Of a stretch of 54,639 nucleotides of DNA, positions 32,986 through 42,604 are shown piece after piece; the stretch's first letter is position 1, and every line of letters begins with the position of its first letter. The notes beneath the pieces are model-generated. The model was not told the origin of the DNA and ran no database searches. It was given only the letters and a program-made list of their open reading frames with translations. The translations under genes were made by a program, and so were the position numbers. This stretch comes from Candidatus Chloroploca asiatica (GTDB lineage Bacteria > Chloroflexota > Chloroflexia > Chloroflexales > Chloroflexaceae): positions 1 through 54,639 of the forward strand of contig NZ_LYXE01000096.1 in assembly GCF_002532075.1 (NCBI RefSeq). The letters are read 5' to 3'.

Positions 32986-34914
32986 ATGATGCGTTTGTTT
33001 CCACTGATCTTCCTTACGGTGTTCATCCTGATCACCATAGGCTTGTTGCCCCCCGCCACCCCAACCGTCCAGGCTGCACCACTCGCAGCACGCCAACCGG
33101 GCCTGCCGCCTTCACTCTTTGGCCTCAATATGTACATCACCGGGCGCGAACGCTCTGAAGCCGAAGCCGCCCAACTCGTCCGCCTCGCCGGGCCAATTGG
33201 CGCACGCTGGACGCGTGAAGAGATCTGCTGGGCCTGCTGGGGCCGTGAGGTGCGGAACGATTTCTATGACCGCCGGATCGCGATGCTCGCCGAGGCCGGG
33301 ATCGGCATTATTGGCATGTTGCTCACGACCCCTGAACAGTACCGCGATCCCGCCTGCGTCGCCCACGCTCGCCGCGTCAATGAACCCGAATACTGGTGTG
33401 CGCCAACTGATATGGACGCCTTCGCCCGCTGGGTTGGTCAGGTCGTCGAACGCTACGATGGCGATGGCTACCAGGATGCCCCTGGCTCACCACGGATCGC
33501 CGCCTGGGAGATCTGGAATGAGCCCGATATGGACGGGACGTGGCTGCCCAAGGCGGATCCCGTCGCCTACGCCGAAATGCTCCGCAAAGCCTCAGCCGCT
33601 ATCCGAGCCGCCGATCCGACGGCCATCGTGCTTGTCGGTGGCGTCTATGTCTTCGATGCCGTCGGCGAAAAGGGGTTCCTTGATCGCGTCGTTGATCTTG
33701 CCGGCTGGGATAGCTTCGATGTGCTCTCGATCCATCCCTGGCTCATTGACCACGCCCCCGACAATCCCGCCCTCATCAATCCTCGTGAGCGTTTTGATGT
33801 CACGATCCCCGGGCGCCTCGAACTGGCCAAGCGCTGGGTGGCCGCTCGCGGTGGCGGCAAGCCAATTTGGATTACCGAAGTAGGCTGGAGCACCTGCGGC
33901 AGTGCGTGCGCGCCCCAGTTTGCCAAGAATGGCGAAGAACAGGCCAACTATATGGTACGCACCTTCGTCCTCGCTGCGGCTGCGGGCATCGAACACGTCA
34001 GCTATTTCCAACTCAGTGATAAATTCAAGGGCGGCCAGCAACCCTGGGGGCCTGCTGCCATTCTCAATGATGACCTGAGCCCTAAACCAGCCTATCAAGC
34101 CTATGGCACGATGGTCTCGCAACTCCAGTTTGCCCGTTACCAGGGCACTGGGTCGCTCCACCGGCAGGGCATACTCGCGAACCATCGCTTCACGCTGCCC
34201 GACGGCGGCGTCGTTGACGTACTCTGGACAATCAGCGGTCAGCGTGCGATCGACTTCCCGCTAGCCGCTGGCCTGAGCGCCACCCTGGTTGAACGCGATG
34301 GACGGCTGCGTGAACTTGGCGGCGGCACGGCCCGGTTAACTGTCAGCGAACGCCCGCTCTACATCCGTCAGGTGCCCGGCGGCAGTCGCAGCTTTGCCGA
34401 AACTGGGCAGAGCATCCGCGGCAGCTTCCTGCGCACCTGGGAACGCGGCGGTGGCCTGGCGATCTACGGCTTGCCCATCACCCCCGAACGCCTCGAACGT
34501 GGCAGCGACGGGGTCGAACGGATCGTGCAGTGGTTCGAACGCACCCGCTTCGAGAGCCATCCCCAGTATCGTTCGCCCAATGACGTGCTGATCGGCCTCG
34601 TCGGGGTTGAATACCTCGCCCGTCAGGGCCTTGATTGGCGCAGTCTCCCGACCGTTGACGGGGCACCCGCAGGATGTCGCTACTTCCCTGAAACCCGCCA
34701 CAGCCTTTGTCCACCCTTCCGCGCCTATTGGGAACGCAACGGTGGCCTGGCGACCTTTGGCTTCCCCATCAGCGAACCGACCAACGAAACTGTTGAAAAC
34801 GGACGCACCCTGAGCGTCCAATATTTCGAACGTGCCCGCTTCGAAGACCACCCCGATCTAGCGCCAGCCAACCGCGTCCAACTCAGTCGTCTTGGTATAC
34901 GCCTCGCCCCGTAA
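32986..34914 (+). CDS. Secreted glycoside-hydrolase-like protein with C-terminal repeats
   Basis: A 642-residue exported protein. The N-terminal signal is MMRLFPLIFLTVFILITIG with a cleavage site near VQAAPLA. Residues about 45-390 form a TIM-barrel glycosidase-like domain of the GH5/GH39 (clan A) style, with the acid/base motif WEIWNEPD and the candidate nucleophile in IWITEVGWSTCG. The C-terminal 200 residues contain two copies of a module seen in many Chloroflexota surface proteins (ETGQSIRGSFLRTWERGGGL ... WFERTRFESHP; ETRHSLCPPFRAYWERNGGL ... YFERARFEDHP). The substrate is probably an extracellular polysaccharide, but it cannot be named. TGGTATCCT at 32868-32876 is a possible promoter. 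The GAGG upstream of ATG 32986 is a weak ribosome site. Confidence 0.78.
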   Translation: MMRLFPLIFLTVFILITIGLLPPATPTVQAAPLAARQPGLPPSLFGLNMYITGRERSEAEAAQLVRLAGPIGARWTREEICWACWGREVRNDFYDRRIAMLAEAGIGIIGMLLTTPEQYRDPACVAHARRVNEPEYWCAPTDMDAFARWVGQVVERYDGDGYQDAPGSPRIAAWEIWNEPDMDGTWLPKADPVAYAEMLRKASAAIRAADPTAIVLVGGVYVFDAVGEKGFLDRVVDLAGWDSFDVLSIHPWLIDHAPDNPALINPRERFDVTIPGRLELAKRWVAARGGGKPIWITEVGWSTCGSACAPQFAKNGEEQANYMVRTFVLAAAAGIEHVSYFQLSDKFKGGQQPWGPAAILNDDLSPKPAYQAYGTMVSQLQFARYQGTGSLHRQGILANHRFTLPDGGVVDVLWTISGQRAIDFPLAAGLSATLVERDGRLRELGGGTARLTVSERPLYIRQVPGGSRSFAETGQSIRGSFLRTWERGGGLAIYGLPITPERLERGSDGVERIVQWFERTRFESHPQYRSPNDVLIGLVGVEYLARQGLDWRSLPTVDGAPAGCRYFPETRHSLCPPFRAYWERNGGLATFGFPISEPTNETVENGRTLSVQYFERARFEDHPDLAPANRVQLSRLGIRLAP

Positions 34915-35110
34915 GGCCGAAGCACGCGCCTCTCGCAGCCTCGCATCAACAGGCCTGCAGGCGGGGCGCGTGCATCGGCCCACCCGTCGCCGCGCTCACC
35001 CCGCCTGCAGGCGGGGCGCGTGCATCGGCCCAACTATCGTCGCGCCGGCCTCGTAAGGCCGAAGCACGCATCTACGCTCCAACCTTTGCGCCTTTGCGTC
35101 TTTGCGTCAA
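34915..35110. repeat. Dispersed short repeats after the hydrolase gene
   Basis: AAGGCCGAAGCACGC occurs at 34914 and 35054 and matches the hairpin arm at 4200-4214. CCTGCAGGCGGGGCGCGTGC followed by ATCGGCCCA is repeated at about 34955 and 35004. From 35085 there is a half-copy of the CTTTGCGCCTTTGCGTCTTTG repeat. No gene is seen. Confidence 0.65.
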
Positions 35111-35148
35111 AAAACTCACCTTCTTTGCAAGGTAGTGGCTCTGGCTCC

Positions 35149-35640
35149 CTACGCCTCGTCGCGCGCACCAAGCGCGATCAGTGACGCACGCTGGGCTGTG
35201 GTCAGGCCGGTGGCTCCGGTGAGGTCGAGCCCGTCGTATGGACGCGGGGTTGCCAGGCGCTTGAGACAGGTGCCTGTCCTGCTGTCCCAGATGAGCACGG
35301 TGCCGTCTTCGCTGCCGCTGATGAGCCGCTCGCCATCAGGGTGAAAGGCGACCCCAATGACCGACCGGGTGTGCCCGGTGAGCATGTGACGACAGCTACC
35401 TGTCGCTAGATCCCAGATGCGTACGGTGCGGTCGTCACTGCCGCTGGCGATCAGGCGATCATGTGGGCAGACGGCAACGGCGATGACACGGTTGTCGTGG
35501 CCGCTGAGGGTGGCGCATAACTGGGCTTGATCGAGCGTCCAGACCCTGATGCACTGATCCTGGCCGCTGCTGACGAGGCGGTTTGAGTCGCCAGCAAAGG
35601 CAAGCGACCAGACCGCCCCACGGTGCCCGGTGGTGCAACG
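35149..35640 (-). pseudogene. 5'-truncated WD40 repeat gene
   Basis: The frame encodes three WD40 blades (GHRGAVWSLAF ... IRVWTLD; GHDNRVIAVAV ... VRIWDLA; GHTRSVIGVAFHPDGERLIS ... VLIWDSR). A tail follows (PRPYDGLDLTGATGLTTAQR) like that ending Chloroflexota or cyanobacterial NACHT/WD40 proteins. Homologous sequence stops abruptly near 35640, with no ribosome site and too few blades for a propeller. The 5' part is missing. The break coincides with the broken 5' end of the gene on the other strand. Confidence 0.75.
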
Positions 35641-36406
35641 CATTGATGTCGAGGGTGGCAACGGCACCACGCTGCGCGAGCCGCGCGTGCGGGTCGAGGT
35701 CGAGGCGATCGATCCGCCGCCCGATGCGAGTGGCGTGCAAGCGCTGCACGTGATCGAGTATGTCTACAACCTCGGCGCCGGCCAGTGGGTGCCCGTGGTG
35801 CAATCGGGTTGGATGCCCTATAGCGCGACCCCCACTGGCTTCAACTGGACGCTGCTGCCTGTGCCGGGCATGCACTATCTGCAGGTGCGCGCCATTGACC
35901 AGGCCGGCAACATCTCGATTGGCCGTTCGCAACAACTTGCCAACTATCAACCGGATACCGAGCAGATCGGGCGACGCCAGACCCATGTCTACCGGTATCT
36001 CGCCGAAGCCGGCCAGCAACTCACCGCCAACCTGGAGGTCTTGAGTGGCGACGCCGACCTCTATGTCTGGTCATCGCGTGCCGACCAATCGGCGCGGGTG
36101 AGCAACCTCGAAGGCGATGCCAACGAGCAAGTGATCATCCCGGCCAGCGAGATCGTCCCTGGCGTCTACCAAGTCGAAGTCTACGGCTTCACCGCCGCGC
36201 GCTATCGGCTCAGCGTTGCGCTCGCTGCGCCAGCCTCAACCCGACTACTGATGCGCACGGAAGGCGGGCTAGCCGAAAGCAAACCGCTGCCGACCGCGCC
36301 AGTTGCGCCTGTCACCAGCCTGCCCGACGAACGCTCGGGCAACGTGCCACCTCCAGTGGTGAGCGCGACCAGCAACAATGTCTACTTGCCGCTGGTCAGG
36401 CGGTAA
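35641..36406 (+). pseudogene. 5'-truncated surface protein gene (C-terminal part)
   Basis: An open frame without ribosome site or signal peptide encodes the end of a secreted protein. It has an Ig-like segment (VRVEVEAIDPPPDASGVQAL ... YLQVRAIDQAGNISIG), a PPC-type beta-sandwich (AEAGQQLTANLEVLSGDADL ... VYQVEVYGF), a Pro/Ser linker and the terminal NNVYLPLVRR. Ends of the type YLPLV are common on Chloroflexota exported proteins (from memory, not searched). The frame could start at GTG 35630 but nothing supports translation. The N-terminal half, with the export signal, is absent, and the break meets that of the WD40 remnant head to head. Confidence 0.7.
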
Positions 36407-36436
36407 GCAACGGGTTATAGGGCGCAAAACCTGATC

Positions 36437-36481
36437 TTGACGCAAACTGAGGCAACAGCACGTTGCCTCAGTTTGCGTCAA
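36437..36481. terminator. 20-bp perfect hairpin between convergent genes
   Basis: TTGACGCAAACTGAGGCAAC (36437-36456) pairs perfectly with 36462-36481 around AGCAC. It contains the stop codon of the Uma2 gene and sits 30 bases beyond the truncated surface-protein gene. The arm begins with the same TTGACGCAAA as the dispersed repeat family. Confidence 0.75.
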
Positions 36482-37052
36482 ACACAGCATCAACCGACAG
36501 AGCCAACCCCTCTAGCAAGGCCGACGTAACCGTGGTGCCGCGGGCAAACAGACCGTACTCCTGATACGATGAACCAACCAGAGTCAGCACTGTAATCGTC
36601 TCGCTCGTAGGATCGACAATCCAGTACTCGGGGATGGCGGCCTCGGCGTAGTCGTTGCGCTTGACGACCGTATCGCGTTCAGGGTTATCGGGGCTGATAA
36701 TTTCAACGACGAGATCGGCCCCGAGCCAGTACCGGTTCTGGCGGCGCGGATCTTGGGCCTGACACAGCAGCAACAGATCAGGCTCACGATACTTGCCCTC
36801 GCGGATCTGAAGACGCAGCGGGGCAAAGCGAACTTTGCCCCCCATTTGCTCAATCAAGGTACGTAGCACCAAAAAGAGGACTTCGAGCATCGCCTGATGT
36901 TTATCGGTGGGCATAGCAAGAACCTCGATTGTACCATCGGTAAACTCGATCAATTGGTTGCCGTGGTCGGTTAAGCGCAAGTATTGTTCATCAGTCCAGA
37001 GGCCCTGAAGTGGTTCGAACGCAAGGATTGACTCAGTGTTCTGCCAGATCAT
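36468..37052 (-). CDS. Uma2 family (DUF820) restriction-endonuclease-like protein
   Basis: A 194-residue PD-(D/E)xK-fold protein. Visible core motifs are EFTDGTIEVLAMPTDKHQ near residue 35, YREPDLLLL near residue 95, and LVVEIISPDNPERD, with the downstream lysine in VVKRNDYAEAAIPEYWIVDP. The Uma2 family is hugely expanded in Chloroflexota and cyanobacteria; its biological role is unsettled, although the fold predicts nuclease activity. ATG 37052 is preferred because GGGGGAG lies five bases upstream, although the frame is open 44 codons further. It ends in the hairpin shared with the converging pseudogene. Confidence 0.88.
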   Translation of the reverse strand: MIWQNTESILAFEPLQGLWTDEQYLRLTDHGNQLIEFTDGTIEVLAMPTDKHQAMLEVLFLVLRTLIEQMGGKVRFAPLRLQIREGKYREPDLLLLCQAQDPRRQNRYWLGADLVVEIISPDNPERDTVVKRNDYAEAAIPEYWIVDPTSETITVLTLVGSSYQEYGLFARGTTVTSALLEGLALSVDAVFDAN

Positions 37053-37183
37053 ATCTCCCCCTGCACGATATATATGGTAGTTCTCTCGATACATATTCAT
37101 GGTATCATGATTTAGGAACGATCGCTTATCGCAACGTATCGTTAGATTTGATAAAACTTGTCTCGTCGTCTCAAGGAAGTGCA

Positions 37184-38128
37184 ATGATGCGCGTACTGGT
37201 TGCCGATGACGATCCGCTCGTCTGTCATGCTGTGTGTGCGCTTGTTCGTGCCTTTGGTTATGAGGTTCTGATTGCCGAAGATGGGTTGCAGGCGTGGGAG
37301 ATAATCCAGCGCGAAGCTATTGCGCTGTTGATTACCGATTGGCAAATGCCTGGACTCGATGGACCTAGCCTGATCCGTCGTATTCGTGCTGCTCATCTTC
37401 CTCATTATATCTCGTGCCTCTTGTTGACGGTGCGCGATCAGCGTACCGACCGCATCCACGGTCTTGATGCTGGTGCCGACGATTACTTGGTCAAACCGGT
37501 GGATCCCGATGAATTGCGGGCGCGTCTTGCGGTTGCCTCCCGGATCTTTCACCTTGAACAAGATCTGCGTGAGGCCAATATGCGCTTGCAAGAGCTGGCA
37601 AATGAGTTTCAGTATCAGGCTGATCATGATCCGCTGACCGGGCTCTTGAATCGTCAGGGCCTGGTGAGTCATGCCAATCTCGAACTGAATCGTGCCAAAC
37701 GCACCGGTCAGATGCTGGCGATTGCCTTGCTTGATATTGATCACTTCAAGCAGGTGAATGATCGTTATGGTCATATCATTGGCGATCAGGCCCTGATCCA
37801 TGTTGCGTCACTGCTGCGTGGTGTCCTGCGTTCGTATGACCGCGTGGGGCGCTGGGGTGGTGAAGAGTTCCTGGTGCTGCTGCCTGGCACCAGTGTTGAA
37901 GCTTCGTGTCGTATCGCCGAGCGCATGCGTGAACAGATCGCGGCGCAACCACTGGTGTTGCCCAATCATCAACAGATTGTGCTCCACATGAGCATTGGGG
38001 TCGCCAATACTTCTGCCGAGTTACCTGATCTGGATGCGCTGGTTGCCGCTGCCGACCATGCGCTCTATGCGGCGAAACATAATGGGCGTAATCGGGTTGT
38101 CTGTTATGCCCACCTTAGCCCTATTTGA
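37184..38128 (+). CDS. Response regulator with GGDEF domain (diguanylate cyclase)
   Basis: A 314-residue REC-GGDEF protein that would make cyclic di-GMP when phosphorylated. The receiver has the acidic triple D8-D10, phosphoacceptor D52 (LLITDWQMPGLDG) and the conserved Lys in DDYLVKPVD. A coiled linker follows, then the cyclase domain (DHDPLTGLLNRQGL, LLDIDHFKQVND) with active site GGEEF and an allosteric I-site RSYD exactly five residues before it, so product inhibition is likely. AAGGAAG precedes ATG 37184. The large hybrid kinase follows after 19 bases, so the two are one signalling operon. Confidence 0.93.
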   Translation: MMRVLVADDDPLVCHAVCALVRAFGYEVLIAEDGLQAWEIIQREAIALLITDWQMPGLDGPSLIRRIRAAHLPHYISCLLLTVRDQRTDRIHGLDAGADDYLVKPVDPDELRARLAVASRIFHLEQDLREANMRLQELANEFQYQADHDPLTGLLNRQGLVSHANLELNRAKRTGQMLAIALLDIDHFKQVNDRYGHIIGDQALIHVASLLRGVLRSYDRVGRWGGEEFLVLLPGTSVEASCRIAERMREQIAAQPLVLPNHQQIVLHMSIGVANTSAELPDLDALVAAADHALYAAKHNGRNRVVCYAHLSPI

Positions 38129-38147
38129 TGGCCTCGACTGGTAGCTT

Positions 38148-41100
38148 ATGGTACCTGCATCTCACTCTTCGCCTTCACAACCCGCGCTTGATGATCCACT
38201 CGTTGCCTGGCGTCAGCGCACGATCAACCTGCTGCTCAAGATCTTTGCGTTCGTCGGGATTCCCGTCCTGCTCTTTGATGCCTTCCTCCATCTCCAGTTT
38301 GGCCGCTGGCCGATGGCGGTGTGGAGCTTTTGTTTTGCGGTGCTGGTTGTGGTGCTGGCGCTCTTGCCTCGCCTTGATGATCGTGTGCGCAGCTTCCTCT
38401 TGCTTGGGAGTTTTTTGCTCGGGTGTCTTCTTGCCCTCGCGACGATGGGCTTCTATGGGATCAATGCTGCTCTGGTTGCCATCAATGTGGTGCTCGCTGT
38501 CTTATTGCTCGGTTCACGCCCAGCGCTGGTGATAGGGATCCTGGGGAGTATCGGGGCTGCCCTTGTCTTTACCGGGTTTGCCTTCGGCCTCTTGCCTTAC
38601 CCCTATGTTGCGCTGAGTAACGTGACTGACCCCTGGGTGCTGACCAATAATCTATTGTTGATCATTGCGCTCGCGGCTGGCCTGGGCTTGATGGTCAATT
38701 CGTTGCTCGTGACGTTGCAAACGAGTCTTCGGACAACCCGGGCGACGCTCACCGAGTTAGAAGAGGTGAATGCTACCCTTGATGCTAAGGTTGATCAGCG
38801 CACCGCCGAGGTGCGCCGTGCTTCACTGCTGCTCGAGGCGATCCATAGCATTACTCGTGTGGGTGGCATTGCCTTTAATTCAGAGGATGGTACCGTCGCC
38901 TGGACCGATGAGTTGTATCGTATTCACGAAGTGGAACCAGGTACCGTGATTGATCAGCCGTTGCTGCGACAGCTCTATCCTCCTGATACCTGGGCAATGA
39001 TCAGCGATGCAAGTGGCCGGCTGTGTCGCGCAGGTGAGCCGTATGATCTCGAACTTCCGGCCTTGACGCTCACCGGTCGTCCGATCTGGTTGCGGGTCAT
39101 TGGCATGGCCGATTCGACCTCAGGCCCCCCGCATTATACTGGCGCAGTGCAGGATATCACCGCCTACAAACAGGCTGAACAGCGCATTGCTACGCAGTTG
39201 CAGTACGCCGAGGCGCTGGCACGCTGTTCGCAGATCTTGTTGACCTCGGTGGAGAACCAGTCGGCCTTGCAGCAGACCTTGAATGAGGCGCTGGGCATTG
39301 TGCGTGAAGCAGTAGACGCGGATCGCATTTCACTTGCCCGGTACCCTCATTATTCGCTGGGTGAAACAACATTGAAGCGCGCATTTCAGAATCTGGCTGG
39401 CAATGATCGGCCTGGTTTGCCGCCACCGCGCCCCTTTCCTGCCGAAGCGATTCGGGATTTGCCCCCCGCGTTGAATGTCTGGCAACAGGGTGGTGGCATG
39501 TACAATGGCCCGGTGATCGGTCAATTTCCTGAGCATCCCATCTATCAGCGTGCCTGTGAGTCTAGTGGCCTCAAATCACTCTGCATTCAGGCGGTGCAAC
39601 TGCAAGAACGCTGGTGGGGGCATATCATCATCTTTGACTATCAGCATTTGCGTTCATGGGATGCCGGTGCTGTTCAACTACTTCGTACGGCGGCTGAGAT
39701 GATGGTGACCTTTGTTGAAGCAGCTGAGACCGCCCAGGCCCTCCGAGAACGTGAAGTGCTCCTCCGTGAGGTGGGCCAGATGGCCCGCGTTGGCGGCTGG
39801 GCCCTTGATTGCGCGACCTGGCGTGTCCAGTGGTCCGAACAGGTCTATGCTATTCACGATCTACCGGTGGGCGAACCGCCACCTCTTGATGAGGCGATCA
39901 ATTTCTATGCCCCCGAAGCGCGCCCGGTCTTGCAGGCGGCGATCAATGAAGGTCTCGAGCATGGAACCTCCTGGGATCTAGAGTTGCCGTTCATTACGGC
40001 GCAGGGCCGCCGGATCTGGGTGCGTGCGCAGGGGCAACCGGTGATCCGTGAGGGGGTTGTGGTGCAACTTAGCGGTACGGTGCAGGAAATCACCGTGCGC
40101 AAAGAAGCTGAGTTGGCCCTCGCCCGTGAGTTGCGGTATGCCGAAGCCCTCGAACAGTGCTCACGGATGTTGCTTGTCGCCAGTACGGATGTTGCTGACT
40201 GGCAACCAGTCGTGCAACAGGCCATTGCGCTTCTTCGTCAGGCAATTGGTTGTACCCGCTTGAGCATCAATTTCTTTCCGGTTGCCGATGGCACCTTTCG
40301 CATTGCTGAGCGCAAATTGGTCGATCAGGATCAAGATGCACCACCCTATCAGGCCTCTCCCGTTGAGGTTGCCGATATTCCGGTGGCACTCCTTGAGCAG
40401 TTGCAACCAGGTAAATCCATTACCGGCTTGATTGATGATCTCGTTCCCCCCGATTCCTCGCTCTACGCCTATTTCCACGCCAATCAGCGCCCAAATCTCT
40501 GCATTGCCGGTGTTTTTATCAATGGCATCTGGCGTGGCTATCTGGTCGCAAGTGATCGTGACGCAACCAAGCGGTGGGATGACCCAACCATACGCTTGTT
40601 GCATACGGGGATTGAGATGATCACCGCGTTTCTCCAACAGTGGGAAATGTCGAGCGCCCTGCGCATCCGTGAGGCTCAACTCCGTGCGGTGGGCGACAAT
40701 TTGCCCAATGGGTTCATCTATCAATACTGTCACGATCAGTCAATGCAACCCTCCTATCGCTTCATTAGTGGTGGCGTGCAACAAGTGCTTGGCGTTTCTG
40801 CTGAAGAGGTCTTTGTTGATCCGTCGGTACTGCATAAGCTGATCAGCCCTGATGAGCGTGAGCGCGTCTTGGCTGCTCAGTTGCATTCGTTCCAAGAACT
40901 GAGTCTGTTTGCTGAAGTGGTGCATTTCATCTTGCCTGATGGCACCGAGCGCTCGCTCTATCTTTCGTCACGCCCTCGCCGTGAGGCCGATGGGAGTGTG
41001 GTCTGGGACGGTCTTTCACTTGACATAACTGAACGTCAGCGCGCTGCCGCTGAACTTGCGCAGGCGCGTGATGCCGCCGAGGCGGCGACCCGCGCCAAAA

Positions 41101-42590
41101 GCGCGTTTCTTGCCCATATGAGTCACGAGCTTCGTACGCCCCTGAATGCAGTGCTTGGCATGACGGCTTTGCTGCGTGATAGTGAACTGACCGCTGAGCA
41201 GCGTCTCTTGACTGATACGATCAATACAGGTGGACAGGCTCTGCTCGCGGTGCTCAGTGATATCCTCGATCTTTCACGGATCGAATCGGGGCGCCTCGAA
41301 CTTGCATTGGCCCCGTTTGACCTCTATGCCTCGCTTGCCGCGACGGTCGATCTCGTGAACCACACAGCCCATGCAAAAGGCTTGGCTGTTGGCTATGCCT
41401 CTACCCCCGATCTCCCCCGCGTGGTCGTCGGCGACGAAGCTCGCCTTCGCCAGGTTCTGCTGAATTTGCTCGGCAATGCGGTGAAATTCACCAATCACGG
41501 CGAAGTGACGCTCACGGCTGATGCCTCCCCCGGCGCCGACGAGACGGTGCTGATAACCTTTGAGGTGCGCGATACGGGCATTGGCATGACTGTTGCACAG
41601 TCGGAACATATCTTTGAGCCGTTTGTGCAGGTCGATAACAATTCCTCGCGTCGGTATGGGGGGACTGGCCTTGGTCTGGCGATTACGCGGCAGTTGCTTG
41701 ATTTGATGCAAGGTACGGTTGAGGTCGCGAGTAGCCCCGGAATTGGAACTACCTTTACGGTGCGTGTGCCCTTTGCGCTCGCTACCGAAGATCGCTTACC
41801 CCAACCAGTCGCGCTCCCCGTGCAGTTTGCGCATCCCTTGCAGATCCTGATTGCCGAAGATAACCCAATTAATCAGCAGGTGATTGATCGGGTTGTGCGG
41901 CGGATGGGCCATCAGGTGACCCTGGTCAACAATGGTCAACGCGCACTCGAAGCCGTCAAGCAGCATCCGTATGATGTTATCCTGATGGATATGCAGATGC
42001 CTGAACTCGATGGCGAAACAGCGACCCGTATGATCCGTGAGCTTGGCACCACGATCAACCAGCCTCGCATTATTGCGCTTACCGCTCATGCCCTTGATGG
42101 CGACCGGCAGCGCGCTTTGCAGGCAGGGATGGATGACTACCTCTGCAAGCCAGTGCAAGTGAGCGATCTCAAGCGCCTGCTTGGTGCTGTGCCCCTCGCT
42201 CATCAGCCTGAACCTGAAGCCTTACCCCTCCGCCATCAGTCGCACGAGGCAATCATTGACTGGAAGATCCTTGATCAATTGCAGGCGGCCCTTGGCCCGC
42301 ATGGCCCCGAAGCCATTGCAACCATGATTGCTCTCTTTGAAGAGACGATCCCTTCCCAAATTATCGCCCTGGAAACAGCCGCCCTCGAGCACAATCTCGC
42401 TCGGCTTCACGCGGAAGTCCATCGTTTACGTGGTGGCAGTCGCCAGATGGGCGCGCAGGCAATGAGTTCCCTTTGCCAGCAAATTGAGGATGTGCCCTCT
42501 GATAAAGATGTGTCGCCCTTGATTGCCCAACTACGTACTTGTTATGCACAGACGCGCTCAGTGCTGCGCCAGCGCTATCCTGATGGGTAG
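38148..42590 (+). CDS. Membrane hybrid histidine kinase with PAS/GAF array, REC and HPt
   Basis: A 1480-residue sensor. About six membrane helices cover residues 25-190 (e.g. IFAFVGIPVLLFDAFLHL, LGSFLLGCLLALATMGFYGI), followed by a coiled coil. A doubled module comes next: PAS (WTDELYRIHEVEPG), GAF, PAS (WSEQVYAIHDLPVG), GAF, then a third PAS. The kinase core has FLAHMSHELRTPLNAVLGM, LNLLGNAVKFTN, VRDTGIGM and GGTGLGLAITRQLL. A receiver follows (ILIAEDNPINQQV, VILMDMQMPELDG, DDYLCKPVQV), and then a C-terminal HPt domain with phosphotransfer His in EVHRLRGGSRQMGAQ. All stages of a phosphorelay are thus in one protein; the likely output is the GGDEF regulator upstream. The GAF domains could bind chromophores, but no bilin-ligating cysteine motif was identified. 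Confidence 0.92.
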   Translation: MVPASHSSPSQPALDDPLVAWRQRTINLLLKIFAFVGIPVLLFDAFLHLQFGRWPMAVWSFCFAVLVVVLALLPRLDDRVRSFLLLGSFLLGCLLALATMGFYGINAALVAINVVLAVLLLGSRPALVIGILGSIGAALVFTGFAFGLLPYPYVALSNVTDPWVLTNNLLLIIALAAGLGLMVNSLLVTLQTSLRTTRATLTELEEVNATLDAKVDQRTAEVRRASLLLEAIHSITRVGGIAFNSEDGTVAWTDELYRIHEVEPGTVIDQPLLRQLYPPDTWAMISDASGRLCRAGEPYDLELPALTLTGRPIWLRVIGMADSTSGPPHYTGAVQDITAYKQAEQRIATQLQYAEALARCSQILLTSVENQSALQQTLNEALGIVREAVDADRISLARYPHYSLGETTLKRAFQNLAGNDRPGLPPPRPFPAEAIRDLPPALNVWQQGGGMYNGPVIGQFPEHPIYQRACESSGLKSLCIQAVQLQERWWGHIIIFDYQHLRSWDAGAVQLLRTAAEMMVTFVEAAETAQALREREVLLREVGQMARVGGWALDCATWRVQWSEQVYAIHDLPVGEPPPLDEAINFYAPEARPVLQAAINEGLEHGTSWDLELPFITAQGRRIWVRAQGQPVIREGVVVQLSGTVQEITVRKEAELALARELRYAEALEQCSRMLLVASTDVADWQPVVQQAIALLRQAIGCTRLSINFFPVADGTFRIAERKLVDQDQDAPPYQASPVEVADIPVALLEQLQPGKSITGLIDDLVPPDSSLYAYFHANQRPNLCIAGVFINGIWRGYLVASDRDATKRWDDPTIRLLHTGIEMITAFLQQWEMSSALRIREAQLRAVGDNLPNGFIYQYCHDQSMQPSYRFISGGVQQVLGVSAEEVFVDPSVLHKLISPDERERVLAAQLHSFQELSLFAEVVHFILPDGTERSLYLSSRPRREADGSVVWDGLSLDITERQRAAAELAQARDAAEAATRAKSAFLAHMSHELRTPLNAVLGMTALLRDSELTAEQRLLTDTINTGGQALLAVLSDILDLSRIESGRLELALAPFDLYASLAATVDLVNHTAHAKGLAVGYASTPDLPRVVVGDEARLRQVLLNLLGNAVKFTNHGEVTLTADASPGADETVLITFEVRDTGIGMTVAQSEHIFEPFVQVDNNSSRRYGGTGLGLAITRQLLDLMQGTVEVASSPGIGTTFTVRVPFALATEDRLPQPVALPVQFAHPLQILIAEDNPINQQVIDRVVRRMGHQVTLVNNGQRALEAVKQHPYDVILMDMQMPELDGETATRMIRELGTTINQPRIIALTAHALDGDRQRALQAGMDDYLCKPVQVSDLKRLLGAVPLAHQPEPEALPLRHQSHEAIIDWKILDQLQAALGPHGPEAIATMIALFEETIPSQIIALETAALEHNLARLHAEVHRLRGGSRQMGAQAMSSLCQQIEDVPSDKDVSPLIAQLRTCYAQTRSVLRQRYPDG

Positions 42591-42604
42591 GTTGCATCTC
42601 GCAT

